From Flavobacteriaceae bacterium UBA6268 (GTDB lineage Bacteria > Bacteroidota > Bacteroidia > Flavobacteriales > Flavobacteriaceae): a stretch of DNA of 49,202 nucleotides. Location: NCBI GenBank assembly GCA_002440705.1, contig DJVA01000004.1, forward strand, positions 1-49,202. The letters run 5' to 3'. Of the stretch, positions 35,216 to 44,772 are shown one piece after another. The notes beneath the pieces were generated by a model. The model ran no database searches. It had not been told where the DNA came from and saw only the letters and a program-made list of their open reading frames with translations. A program made the position numbers and the translations under genes. Each line of letters opens with the position of its first letter. The first letter of the stretch is position 1.

Positions 35216-36142
35216 ATGACCCCAGAAACCGAAAAACTCCTTCAGCAACTAGAAGAAAAATACAAAACCATGGGACAGGACCTCGACACCCATCTTGAGG
35301 GCCTGCTTTATGGGAAACCTATAACCTACTGGGATTACATACAGACAGATGCCTTGTTGAACCTACAGATCCAGCGGACCAATCAGCCAGACGAGATGGT
35401 CTTTATCATGTACCATCAAATCAATGAATTGCTATTCAAGATGATTCTATGGGAAATCCAACAAGTTTGCTACCATGAAAAACTGACGGCCCAGTTTTTT
35501 TCCGAAAGGTTGATGCGTGTCAGCAGGTATTTCGACATGCTTACCTCTTCTTTCAACATCATGACCGAAGGGATGGAAATAGAACAATACCTCAAATTCC
35601 GGAACACCCTAACCCCCGCTTCGGGGTTCCAAAGTGCCCAATACCGCAAAATCGAATTTGCTTCCACGGAACTTATCAATCTCATCGACGCCCGTTTTCG
35701 TGAAACCATCGATCGAAACACCCCCTTCGAACATGCGTTTGAGCATTTGTACTGGCAGGCTGCTGGGAAAAATTTCAAAACCGGCACCAAGTCGTATTTG
35801 TTAAAGGCTTTCGAGAAAAAATATAAAAATGAGTTCATCGCCTTTGCGGAAGCATATAATACCATAAATTTGTACACTAAATTCAAAAGCCTGCCCCAAG
35901 AGGTCAAGGAAAGTGATGCTTTGCAAACGGCAATGCGGCACTATGATTATACGGTAAATGTTACCTGGGTGATGGCCCATTACAACACAGCCGTAAGGTA
36001 CCTGAACCACGGGAATGAACCAGAAGAAGCCACCGGAGGAAGTGATTGGGCCAAGTACATGCTTCCAAAGTACCAAAGGCGAATTTTCTTTCCGGAGGTT
36101 TGGACCGAACAAGAACTGAAGGATTGGGGTAAGGATGTTTAG
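35216..36142 (+). CDS. kynA: Tryptophan 2,3-dioxygenase
   Basis: 308 aa. Heme enzyme that opens the indole ring of tryptophan to N-formylkynurenine, the first step of the kynurenine route. Shows TYWDYIQTDALLNLQ, FIMYHQINELLFKMILWE (substrate-side His) and HYDYTVNVTWVMAHYN, and GGSDWAKYMLPKYQRRIFFPEVW at the end. Length fits family members (280-400 aa). Lies between an exported DUF3108 gene and an M23 peptidase gene with very short gaps; no other kynurenine genes are in the window. Confidence 0.95.
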   Translation: MTPETEKLLQQLEEKYKTMGQDLDTHLEGLLYGKPITYWDYIQTDALLNLQIQRTNQPDEMVFIMYHQINELLFKMILWEIQQVCYHEKLTAQFFSERLMRVSRYFDMLTSSFNIMTEGMEIEQYLKFRNTLTPASGFQSAQYRKIEFASTELINLIDARFRETIDRNTPFEHAFEHLYWQAAGKNFKTGTKSYLLKAFEKKYKNEFIAFAEAYNTINLYTKFKSLPQEVKESDALQTAMRHYDYTVNVTWVMAHYNTAVRYLNHGNEPEEATGGSDWAKYMLPKYQRRIFFPEVWTEQELKDWGKDV

Positions 36143-36148
36143 AAAAAG

Positions 36149-37381
36149 ATGAAAGTATTGAAGCAGCTATTTTACATTTTCCCCATGCTCTTAACACTAT
36201 TTGCCTGCTCGGATAATTTAAAGGAAGACGATACCGAACTGGAAGCCCCAGAGCCAAAGATCATCGAGGAATATGGGTATGTCCTGAATGATTTCAATGT
36301 AGTGCGCGACACCATCCGCCCGGGAGATACCTTCGGTGGGATCTTAAGCGAATATGGGGTTTCGCAGAATAAGATTTTTGAAGTGGCTACCACCTTTAAA
36401 GATAGTTTTGATGTACGCAAAATCGTGGTGGGGAAACCCTACGTCTTGCTCAACTCCAAGGATTCCCTTAATCAAACACAAGTGTTCATTTATGAAAAGA
36501 ACAAGGTAGATTACGCCATCATCGATTTTAGGGACAGCATCAGCGTAACCCACGAAAAAAAGCCGGTTACCTATATCGAGAAGGAGGCTTCAGGAGTTAT
36601 CAAGAGTTCGCTTTACGAAACCATGACCGAAAACAACTTAAGCCCCTACATGGCCGATCGCCTTGCAAACATTTACGCCTGGACCATTAACTTTTTCCAG
36701 TTGCAGCCTGGGGATAACTTCAAGGTTATTTATACTGAAAAATTCATCGACGATACCATTTCAGGAGGATTGCACGAAATTAAAGCAGCCTATTTTGAAC
36801 ACCGCGGAAAACCCATTTACGCATTTCATTTCAAGCCAGAGGGGAGTGAAATTTCCGCAGATTATTACGATGATGAAGCCAATACGTTGCGCAGGGCCTT
36901 TTTAAAATCGCCCATCAAGTTCAATTACAGAATTTCTTCACGATACAATCTCAATAGGCGCATCGCCTACTATGGCTATCAAGTAAGGCCCCACAAAGGA
37001 ACTGATTTTGCTGCAAATGTTGGAACCCCCATTCTAGCTACCGCAGACGGGGTAGTGACCAAGGCAGAACGCCGGGGCGGTAATGGAATCTATGTAAAAA
37101 TTCGACATAATGAAACCTACGAAACCCAGTACCTTCATATGAAAAAGTACAACGTTCGCGTAGGGCAATACGTAAAACAAGGCGATGTAATTGGTTGGGT
37201 TGGAATGACCGGGAATACCGGTGGCCCTCATGTTTGCTATCGTTTCTGGAAAAATGGAAAACAAGTAGACCCCTTTAAGGAGGACCTGCCCAATTCTGAA
37301 CCGCTGGCACCGAAGTACCACGACGAATACTACCTAGCCATAGCGTCACTTAAGGACCGCTTGGATTGCCTAAAAAATTGA
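36149..37381 (+). CDS. M23-family peptidoglycan peptidase lipoprotein with Cys in the zinc site
   Basis: 410 aa. Lipoprotein signal with lipobox LFAC (C20). N-terminal part (about 50-260) has OapA/LysM-like segments (TIRPGDTFGGILSEYGVS); C-terminal LytM domain (about 275-390). Zinc site: H282 and D286 in HKGTD, H330 in YLHMKK, H361 and then C363 in GPHVCYRF. Most M23 enzymes have HxH at the last site; here the zinc-binding second His is Cys. It may be an active variant with a Cys ligand, or a regulator-type LytM factor. Third gene of the DUF3108-kynA operon. Confidence 0.92.
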   Translation: MKVLKQLFYIFPMLLTLFACSDNLKEDDTELEAPEPKIIEEYGYVLNDFNVVRDTIRPGDTFGGILSEYGVSQNKIFEVATTFKDSFDVRKIVVGKPYVLLNSKDSLNQTQVFIYEKNKVDYAIIDFRDSISVTHEKKPVTYIEKEASGVIKSSLYETMTENNLSPYMADRLANIYAWTINFFQLQPGDNFKVIYTEKFIDDTISGGLHEIKAAYFEHRGKPIYAFHFKPEGSEISADYYDDEANTLRRAFLKSPIKFNYRISSRYNLNRRIAYYGYQVRPHKGTDFAANVGTPILATADGVVTKAERRGGNGIYVKIRHNETYETQYLHMKKYNVRVGQYVKQGDVIGWVGMTGNTGGPHVCYRFWKNGKQVDPFKEDLPNSEPLAPKYHDEYYLAIASLKDRLDCLKN

Positions 37382-37515
37382 TCTTCAATTGTTGATAACC
37401 CTGTTGTTATTTAACTGGCATAAAATCAAATACTTGTACAAATTTGTTGTAATTTTCATGGTGTTGCGTAGCATTTTCTTAACATATGCGGTACAATCGT
37501 TTTACCTAATTGGCT

Positions 37516-37523
37516 TAAATTTG
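37516..37523 (+). promoter_or_regulatory. Likely -10 box of the first TonB receptor
   Basis: TAAATTTG fits TAnnTTTG, 28 bp before the ATG at 37552. The -33 region is T-rich but has no exact TTTG at normal spacing. Confidence 0.45.
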
Positions 37524-37551
37524 CAAATCAATAATAATTAAACAATCACAC

Positions 37552-40167
37552 ATGAAACAACTTCTACTATTTGTAATGCTTTTGGGCGGCTTGACTGCCT
37601 TTTCGCAAGGAACCGTTACCGGAACGGTGACCGACACCGACCTTGGTGGGGCACTCCCCGGGGCAAACGTTGTTGAATCGGGTACTAACAATGGTGCTGT
37701 AACCGATTTTGACGGAAATTTTACATTAACTGTAAGTTCCAACTCTGGAACTATTGAGATTTCGTACTTGGGATTCAAGAAACAGACCGTTTCCTTTACC
37801 CTAACCAATGGCAGTTCCAATCTAGGAACTGTAGGGTTGATGGCTGATGCCAACACCCTCTCCGAGGTAGTAATTGTAGGTACGGGAGTGATTGACTTGG
37901 CTGAAGACCGCCAAACACCTGTAGCGGTTTCAACGATAAAAGCCGAAGAGATTCGTTCCAAAACCGCTGGTAACCGCGAATTTATGGAAGCCATTCAGCA
38001 AACACCTTCGGTTTATGTTTCTAACCAAGCTGGTGGGTTTGGGGATAGCCAAGTATTTTTACGTGGTTTTGACCAAATCAATACGGCCTTTCTTTTGAAC
38101 GGTCAACCCATCAATGGTATGGAGGATGGACGTATGTACTGGTCTAACTGGTCTGGAATGTCCGACGTAGCCAATGCCATCCAGGTACAAAGAGGACTTG
38201 GTTCTTCCAAGTTGGCCATCTCGTCTGTGGGAGGTACCGTGAACATCGTTTCCAAAACCACGGATAAAAAACAAGGCGGTTTTGCCCGTTTCTTGGTAGG
38301 TAATGACAGCTACTTTAAAGGAACAGCTGGTTACGACACAGGCCTAAGTGAAGGTGGCTGGGCTTTTTCGGTATTGTTGGACCACTGGCAAGCCTTTAGG
38401 AAGTATTCCATAGGAACTGCTGGACAAGGTCAGAATTACCTATTCTCTGTTGGTTACAAGCCTAATGAAAAACACGCGTTCAACTTCTTAATTACGGGCG
38501 CCCCACAATGGCACGATCAAAATTTTTCGGTCTCCTTGGATAAATACAAGGAATACGGTGAAAAATACAACCCCAACACCGGTTTCTTGGACGGTGAGCG
38601 TTATACCGAGCGTCGTAACTACTACCACAAGCCCGTTGCCAACCTTAACTGGGATTTCAACATCAACGACAACATGGACCTTTCCACCGTATTGTATGCC
38701 TCTTGGGGCCGTGGTGGTGGAACCGGTAATGTTGGAAGTAGTGGCAATAAAGTAGTCAACAAAGCCGGAGAAGTAGATTTCGAACAAATCCGTGAGAACA
38801 ACATAGCTGACAACGAGGATGGTATCGGAACTTTTGGAAGTTCCTACATGATGCGTTCATCCGTAAACAACCATAACTGGTATGGATTGCTTTCCAACCT
38901 TAACTTTGAAGTGGGCCAAAACTGGTCGTTCAATGTTGGGGTGGATGGAAGAATGTACCACGGGGATCACTTCCGTCAGATGACCGATTTCCTTGGCCTT
39001 TCAGGATACAATGACAACTTTGGAACCGATCGTCCAGATACCTATGTAATTTCTGAAGCTTTTGAAGCCAATCCATGGGCTTCATTGACCAACTTTGCCG
39101 ATGAAGGACAGCGCTTCCAATACGACTATTCCGAAGACATCAACTATATTGGTGGTTTTGGACAGGCTGAATTTGCAACCGATGTGTTCTCTATTTTTGC
39201 ACAGGGAGCTTATTCTTCGCAATCTTACCAGCGCGAAGGACGTTTCACTGGTAGTGGTGACGGCGTGGGAACTTCGGATAAAGTTTCTAAAACAGGATAT
39301 AACATTAAGGGAGGTATGAGTTTGGAATTTGTGCCGCAACATACCTTGTTTGTGAATTCTGGATTCTATTCCCGTCAACCATTCTTGGACAATATCTTTG
39401 TGGACATCCGTAACTCCAATACCTTGGCCGATCCTGAAGTAGATAACGAAGAAATCTTCGGTATTGAAGGAGGCTATCGTTTGGATGGTGGTGAGGTACG
39501 CCTAAGTTTTGATTTGTACTACACCGAGTGGGGTAACCGTTTCTTGGCTTTCAGCGGATCTTCCACAACTGAAGTGGATGGCGAAGATGTAACGACGTTT
39601 TTCACTACCCGTATGACCGATGTAACTCAGTTGCACAAGGGAATCGAGTTGGATATCCGTTACCGTCCAAGCGGGGGATGCTTTACCCTTAACACTTGGG
39701 GACAAGTGGGCGACTGGCAGTACAAGGGAACTACTCCCTTCACCCAGCAAGATGATGATAGCTTAGAGTTTCTTATTACCGATGGTGAAGCCAATCTTTC
39801 TGGCACAAAAGTGGGCAATGCACCACAAACTCAGTTTGGTGCAGGCTTAAATGTTGACTTGGTAAAAGGACAACTATCTTGGGATGTTGATTACATCTAC
39901 AACAAAGACTTGTATGAATTTGTGGATCCAGTAGACGTAGCTGAAGCTTCTTTGGCTGGGACTACCTACAAGAACATGAAGTTAGATCCGTACAGCCTTG
40001 TCAACACAGGGATTACGTATAAATTCAACTTTGGCAATCAGAAATTGGTATTCCGAGGCAACGTGTACAACTTGTTCAACAATGCGTACATCAACCAATC
40101 GGATGCTTTTGGTGTATACCTTGGGATTGGAAGAACTTACAATGCGAGTTTGCGTTTGAACTTCTAA
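37552..40167 (+). CDS. TonB-dependent receptor with CarboxypepD-like domain
   Basis: 871 aa outer-membrane active transporter. Signal peptide (about 1-19), CarboxypepD_reg-like beta domain (about 20-100, VTGTVTDTDLGGALPGANV), plug domain (about 120-230, TPSVYVSNQAGGFGDSQVFLRGFD, then VGGTVNIVSK), and a 22-stranded barrel ending in ASLRLNF. Monocistronic: own promoter and a strong terminator. No SusD partner follows, so it is not a typical glycan-locus pair. Substrate not known. Confidence 0.93.
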   Translation: MKQLLLFVMLLGGLTAFSQGTVTGTVTDTDLGGALPGANVVESGTNNGAVTDFDGNFTLTVSSNSGTIEISYLGFKKQTVSFTLTNGSSNLGTVGLMADANTLSEVVIVGTGVIDLAEDRQTPVAVSTIKAEEIRSKTAGNREFMEAIQQTPSVYVSNQAGGFGDSQVFLRGFDQINTAFLLNGQPINGMEDGRMYWSNWSGMSDVANAIQVQRGLGSSKLAISSVGGTVNIVSKTTDKKQGGFARFLVGNDSYFKGTAGYDTGLSEGGWAFSVLLDHWQAFRKYSIGTAGQGQNYLFSVGYKPNEKHAFNFLITGAPQWHDQNFSVSLDKYKEYGEKYNPNTGFLDGERYTERRNYYHKPVANLNWDFNINDNMDLSTVLYASWGRGGGTGNVGSSGNKVVNKAGEVDFEQIRENNIADNEDGIGTFGSSYMMRSSVNNHNWYGLLSNLNFEVGQNWSFNVGVDGRMYHGDHFRQMTDFLGLSGYNDNFGTDRPDTYVISEAFEANPWASLTNFADEGQRFQYDYSEDINYIGGFGQAEFATDVFSIFAQGAYSSQSYQREGRFTGSGDGVGTSDKVSKTGYNIKGGMSLEFVPQHTLFVNSGFYSRQPFLDNIFVDIRNSNTLADPEVDNEEIFGIEGGYRLDGGEVRLSFDLYYTEWGNRFLAFSGSSTTEVDGEDVTTFFTTRMTDVTQLHKGIELDIRYRPSGGCFTLNTWGQVGDWQYKGTTPFTQQDDDSLEFLITDGEANLSGTKVGNAPQTQFGAGLNVDLVKGQLSWDVDYIYNKDLYEFVDPVDVAEASLAGTTYKNMKLDPYSLVNTGITYKFNFGNQKLVFRGNVYNLFNNAYINQSDAFGVYLGIGRTYNASLRLNF

Positions 40168-40190
40168 TAAAGGATTTCATGAATTTGAAG

Positions 40191-40220
40191 AAACCGCTTC
40201 TGCAAGAAGCGGTTTTTTCT
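40191..40220 (+). terminator. Terminator of the first TonB receptor gene
   Basis: 9-bp stem AACCGCTTC / GAAGCGGTT with a 5-base loop, then TTTTCTTTTT, 24 bp past the stop. Confidence 0.85.
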
Positions 40221-40229
40221 TTTTATACT

Positions 40230-40237
40230 TACCTTTG
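40230..40237 (+). promoter_or_regulatory. Likely -10 box of the small membrane protein gene
   Basis: TACCTTTG fits TAnnTTTG, 23 bp before the ATG at 40261 and directly after the upstream terminator. Confidence 0.5.
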
Positions 40238-40260
40238 AAAGAAACTAAACCAACCGCTTT

Positions 40261-40701
40261 ATGGAACTTATTAAATACCTACACTCTTATTGGGCCTACT
40301 TAGTACTCTTTATGGTACTCATCGCCGCGCTGAATGCCCTTTCGGGGTTTTTTGGCAATCGCGAATACCAACCAAAGGATTTCAGGATCTCCCTATTTGC
40401 GCTCATCGTTTCCCACATACAGCTCTTAATTGGGCTAATTCTTTACTTCACGTCACCTTTGGGCCTTTCGTCCATAACAGCTAATGGGATGGGAGTGGTT
40501 ATGAAGGATTCGGGGCTACGGCTCTATGCTGTAGAACATATTACGGTCATGCTTTTGGCAATAATCCTGATTACCATAGGCTATTCCAAACACAAGAAAA
40601 AATTGGTATCCAAGCCCAAATTCAAAACATTGGCCATTTTCTATACACTGGCACTGGTGTTCATGCTAAGCCGGATTCCGTGGCAACAATGGTTTTCATA
40701 A
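40261..40701 (+). CDS. Small four-helix integral membrane protein
   Basis: 146 aa. Four predicted membrane helices at about residues 9-31, 46-64, 90-108 and 122-139. Histidines in or at the ends of three helices (YLHSYWAY, VSHIQLL, VEHITVM) recall heme-binding four-helix proteins, and homologues are sometimes labelled cytochrome b, but no full signature is visible and the function is not known. Its own promoter box precedes it; a shared convergent terminator follows. Confidence 0.85.
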   Translation: MELIKYLHSYWAYLVLFMVLIAALNALSGFFGNREYQPKDFRISLFALIVSHIQLLIGLILYFTSPLGLSSITANGMGVVMKDSGLRLYAVEHITVMLLAIILITIGYSKHKKKLVSKPKFKTLAIFYTLALVFMLSRIPWQQWFS

Positions 40702-40729
40702 AAAAAATGCTCCTCGGAACACTTTTTTA
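40702..40729. terminator. Convergent bidirectional terminator
   Basis: A-run, imperfect stem (GTGTTC / GAGCAT on the minus strand, with G-T pairs) and T-run, between the stops of the membrane protein gene and the nuclease-family gene. Confidence 0.55.
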
Positions 40730-41785
40730 TAATTCCTTGATGAGGTAAAGGAACACAGGAAAATGATCGCTATATCCTCCCGTAAAGCCGCCGTCCGCAA
40801 AGCTTCGATAAGGATATCCCTTGTAGCGGCCCCTAGGATTGGCCAAGTAGTTTTTGTTGTAAATGCCCGCTTTGAAAAAACGATACGAGGTATAATCTTT
40901 CTTGGTCAATTCTGAAGAAAGGATCATTTGGTCAAACAAATTCCATCCGTCACGCCAAGCCAAAGTACCCAGGCCCTTTTTATACATGTCTTCCATAGGG
41001 TTGTAAAGCTCTTTTAACCCTACCGTATTGCGATCCCGTTTGGGCTTAAGTACTTCCGCAAGACTGGGACTGGTTGGATCGTCGTTCAAATCGCCCATGG
41101 AGATGATTTTGGCATAAGGGTCGTCACTTAAAAGGGAGTCGATGATTTGCTTATTCAATTTAGCAGCCTTGATTCGCTTGTAACGGCTTCGGGCTTCGCC
41201 ACCGCTTCGGGAAGGCCAATGGTTTACAATAAAATGAATTTTTTCACCATCCAACATGCCACCAACCAGTAATTGATCCCTTGTGTAAATACGTTGGGTA
41301 GGATCATTGTCTTCGTAAATTTTCAATTCAAAAGCCTTATAATTGGTGGGGGTAAATACTTTTTTCTGATAAAGTAAGGCCACATCAATACCCCGCCTGT
41401 CTGGGGAATCGAACTGTACGATTCCGTAATCCTTGCCCAAAAGTGCTTCTTGATTGACCAGATCTTCCAGAACCCTTCTGTTTTCGATTTCACAAACCCC
41501 AATAACTGCGGGCGAAGTTCCGGTAACATCCGCTCCAATTTCAGAAATCACCTGGGCCATGTTCTTCAATTTGGCTTCATAGATTTCTTTGGTCCAATGG
41601 TCTTTGCCATCGGGCGTCCTGTCGTCATCAAAGGTTAAAGGATCGTCTTCGTAATCGAATAAATTTTCAAGATTGTAAAAAGCCACGGTGTTTACTTTGT
41701 AGGCCTTTTCATTTTGCGAACGCATCGAAAAAACCAACAAACCAACTCCAACGAATAACAGAAACTTCAAATTCATAAATTCCAA
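40727..41785 (-). CDS. Secreted endonuclease/exonuclease/phosphatase-family protein
   Basis: 352 aa. Signal peptide (about 1-23, FSMRSQ). EEP fold: VAFYNLENLFD (Asn/Glu metal site), GVCEIENR (catalytic Glu), NHWPSRSGGEARSR (His in the NHxxS motif), SMGDLNDDP (catalytic Asp-Asn) and a closing YSDHFPVFL (SDHxP). All active-site motifs are present, so it should be a working Mg-dependent phosphodiesterase or nuclease in the periplasm or outside. Divergent from the TonB receptor-DUF5689 operon (120-bp gap), which may link it to uptake of nucleotide or phosphate products. ATG at 41776 is an alternative start. Confidence 0.93.
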   Translation of the reverse strand: MEFMNLKFLLFVGVGLLVFSMRSQNEKAYKVNTVAFYNLENLFDYEDDPLTFDDDRTPDGKDHWTKEIYEAKLKNMAQVISEIGADVTGTSPAVIGVCEIENRRVLEDLVNQEALLGKDYGIVQFDSPDRRGIDVALLYQKKVFTPTNYKAFELKIYEDNDPTQRIYTRDQLLVGGMLDGEKIHFIVNHWPSRSGGEARSRYKRIKAAKLNKQIIDSLLSDDPYAKIISMGDLNDDPTSPSLAEVLKPKRDRNTVGLKELYNPMEDMYKKGLGTLAWRDGWNLFDQMILSSELTKKDYTSYRFFKAGIYNKNYLANPRGRYKGYPYRSFADGGFTGGYSDHFPVFLYLIKEL

Positions 41786-41850
41786 TATTAAGTTTGCGTA
41801 AAATCCCTTTCAAAGGATGCGCCAAAAATAAATAATTCGCATAAAAAACG

Positions 41851-41858
41851 TAATTTTG
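41851..41858 (+). promoter_or_regulatory. Likely -10 box of the second TonB receptor operon
   Basis: TAATTTTG fits TAnnTTTG and leaves about 40 nt of leader before the ATG at 41906. No clear -33 box. Confidence 0.45.
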
Positions 41859-41905
41859 CACGCTATTTATAACGATTTATTAAACTTAACAAACGAGAAC
41901 CTAGA

Positions 41906-44746
41906 ATGAAACAATTCTTAACAGTCCTGATTGCGATCTTTTGCGGCTTGTTTTTAACACATGCCCAAGAGGAAGCTGTAGTAAAAGGGCGGATTGTCGA
42001 TGCCAATTCCAATGAAACAATTTCTGGGGTTGCAGTTCGGATCCAAGGAAGCAATTTTGCTGCGGAAACCAACAACAATGGACTTTTTGCCATCATCGGG
42101 AACACCCTTCCACAAGGGGAGCAAATTTTAATTGTGGACAAAACCGATTATGTGTTACAACGCATCCCAATTACCATCCAAAATGGAAACGCCATTAACT
42201 TGGACCCCATTCTTTTGCAGTTGGATTTATCCAAAGTGGAAGCCCAAATAGGGATCATTAGTCTTTCCGATAACGAATTAAGCGAGGACGAGAGTACTTC
42301 GTACAATATTTCGGGTTTGCTTCAAGCGTCAAACGATGTGTTTTTGAACGCAGCAGCGTTCGATTTTAGCGCCACTTTTTTCAACCCACGTGGTTTGGAC
42401 AATGCCTATGGGAAAGTGTTGATCAACGGTATTGAAATGAACAAACAGTTTGACGGACGCCCACAATGGAACGATTGGGGAGGTTTGAACGATGCCCAGC
42501 GCAACCGTGAATTTTCCATGGGGCTGAAAGCTAACGAGTATACCTTTGGGGACCTAGCGGGGACCAATAACATGGTAATGCGGGCTTCTCAGTACCGCAA
42601 AGGAGGACGCGTATCGTATGCCATGGCCAACCGCACCTACACAGGTAGGGTGATGGCTTCTTACAACAGTGGCCTCACACAAAGTGGTTGGGCCTATTCG
42701 GTTTTGGCATCGCGTCGTTTCGGTGAGGAAGGTTTTGTGGAAGGAACCCTTTATGACGCCAATTCTTTTTTTGCTTCCGTAGAAAAAAAGCTGAACGAGT
42801 CCCATAGCTTAAACCTAACAGCCTTCTATACACCCAACAGAAGGGCCCGTGGAACCGCCATCACTCAGGAAGTGAAAGACCTCAAGGGAATTACCTACAA
42901 CCCAAACTGGGGGTATCAAGAGGACGAGAAGCGCAGCAGTAGGGAACGCAATGTTGAAGAGCCCGTAGTGATGTTGAACCACTACTGGAATATTTCTGAA
43001 AAAACGACCTTAAACACCAATCTGGGCTATCAATTTGGGCACATTGGCAATAGCCGTCTGGATTATGGTTCCAACCGAAACCCGGCTGGGAACTATTACC
43101 AGCGTTTGCCCAGTTATTTCCTTAGAGACCCCAACCCTACCACCTACGATTATCAATTGGCATATCTGGCAGAACAGGAGTTCAAAAATAATGGACAATT
43201 GGATTGGGCCTCCATGTACAACGCCAACCTTACCAGTATCACCGGATATTCCACTTTTGTGTTGCAGGAAGACCGAAACGATGACACACAACTTACCTTA
43301 AATTCAATCCTCAACACGGCTGTTAATGAAAACATTTCCTTAAACGCTGCCCTAAATTACCGGAGCCTAAAAAGCGAAAACTTTGCGAGCATTGTGGATT
43401 TGTTGGGAGGAAATGGTTTTGAGGATTACGATACCTTCTATTCCGGAGATGACAATTCCTTTGCTCAAAGCGATGTACAAAACCCAAATCGTGTCGTAAA
43501 GGAAGGAGATCGTTATAAATACAATTACGAATTGAATGCCAACGTGCTTTCTGGATTTGCGCAGGCTCAATTCAAGTACAATACGGTCGACTTCTATTTG
43601 GCGGGACAATTTTCGCAAACCAAATACCAACGTACCGGCCTTTTCCAAAATGGCTATTTTGCTGAAGGGGACCGCTCATTGGGCGACAGCGAGGAATTGA
43701 GCTTTAGCAACTTTGGAGCCAAAGGAGGCTTGGTGTACAAAGTAACCGGGAGGCATTTAATCGATTTGAATGCTGGATACTTTACCAAAGCACCTAGTTT
43801 GAGGAATTCGTTTGCCAATGCCCGTCAAAACAATGATGTGGTGGATGGATTGACCAATGAAAAGATCCAAAGCGTCGATTTGAGCTATATGTATCGTTCG
43901 CCTATCGTAAAGGCTCGTTTCACAGGGTACTACGCCGGATTCAAGGATGCCACTGAAATTGGCTTTTTCTTCACTCAAAATGCCCAAGGAGCAGAGGATA
44001 ACAGTGCTTTTGTTCAGGAAATCGTCCAGGGGATCGAAAAGCGCAATGTGGGTGTGGAATTTGGAATCGAAGCACAGGTATTGCCCACACTTCAGGTGAA
44101 AGCTGCTGCTGCTGTTGGACAATACATCTATACAAACAACCCAACCCTCTACCTTTCAGGGGATGATTTCGATTACGACAAGACCGATGGGTTTGTTGAA
44201 GGAAACGACTTAGTAAGGGGAAAAAGAACTTCTTTTTTGGAAAACTACCACGTTGCAGGAGGACCAGAACAGGCCTATCAAATTGGATTGGAATACCGCG
44301 ACCCCGATTTCTGGTGGGTAGGAGTTACTACCAATTATTTTTCCAATGCCTATGTAGATGTTAGTAACACTAGAAGATCTGAAGATTTTGCCATCGACTA
44401 TTCTTATGTGGATGCCACGGGAGCAGTTATCGATGTTCCTTTCAACAATTACGACCCCACCATTGCTAAACAATTGCTACAACAAGAACAATTGGATGAT
44501 TACTTTTTGGTGAATGTGGTAGGAGGTAAATCCTGGAAAATAAAGGATTATTACCTTGGATTTTTTGCCACCATCAACAACGTTTTGAATCAAGAATATA
44601 AAACAGGTGGATTTGAGGATTCCCGTCGCTCCAGTTATGCTCAGCAATTGGAAGAACAAGGAAGGGAAAATGGCCCCTTGTTTGGAAACCGCTATTTCTT
44701 CGGCTATGGAACCACCTATTACCTCAATGTTTACCTAAGATTTTAA
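41906..44746 (+). CDS. TonB-dependent receptor, DUF5689-associated
   Basis: 946 aa. Signal peptide to HAQ (about 21), CarboxypepD-like domain (about 25-110, VVKGRIVDANSNETISGVAV), plug-like domain (about 125-235, FNPRGLDNAYGKVLINGIEM), then a long outer-membrane barrel ending YYLNVYLRF. The plug is divergent from the SusC type. Directly followed by a DUF5689 surface lipoprotein gene, which takes the place a SusD-like partner has in glycan loci, so the two likely form an uptake pair. Substrate not known. Confidence 0.92.
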   Translation: MKQFLTVLIAIFCGLFLTHAQEEAVVKGRIVDANSNETISGVAVRIQGSNFAAETNNNGLFAIIGNTLPQGEQILIVDKTDYVLQRIPITIQNGNAINLDPILLQLDLSKVEAQIGIISLSDNELSEDESTSYNISGLLQASNDVFLNAAAFDFSATFFNPRGLDNAYGKVLINGIEMNKQFDGRPQWNDWGGLNDAQRNREFSMGLKANEYTFGDLAGTNNMVMRASQYRKGGRVSYAMANRTYTGRVMASYNSGLTQSGWAYSVLASRRFGEEGFVEGTLYDANSFFASVEKKLNESHSLNLTAFYTPNRRARGTAITQEVKDLKGITYNPNWGYQEDEKRSSRERNVEEPVVMLNHYWNISEKTTLNTNLGYQFGHIGNSRLDYGSNRNPAGNYYQRLPSYFLRDPNPTTYDYQLAYLAEQEFKNNGQLDWASMYNANLTSITGYSTFVLQEDRNDDTQLTLNSILNTAVNENISLNAALNYRSLKSENFASIVDLLGGNGFEDYDTFYSGDDNSFAQSDVQNPNRVVKEGDRYKYNYELNANVLSGFAQAQFKYNTVDFYLAGQFSQTKYQRTGLFQNGYFAEGDRSLGDSEELSFSNFGAKGGLVYKVTGRHLIDLNAGYFTKAPSLRNSFANARQNNDVVDGLTNEKIQSVDLSYMYRSPIVKARFTGYYAGFKDATEIGFFFTQNAQGAEDNSAFVQEIVQGIEKRNVGVEFGIEAQVLPTLQVKAAAAVGQYIYTNNPTLYLSGDDFDYDKTDGFVEGNDLVRGKRTSFLENYHVAGGPEQAYQIGLEYRDPDFWWVGVTTNYFSNAYVDVSNTRRSEDFAIDYSYVDATGAVIDVPFNNYDPTIAKQLLQQEQLDDYFLVNVVGGKSWKIKDYYLGFFATINNVLNQEYKTGGFEDSRRSSYAQQLEEQGRENGPLFGNRYFFGYGTTYYLNVYLRF

Positions 44747-44772
44747 CCATGACAAAAATAAAAAGCGATATA

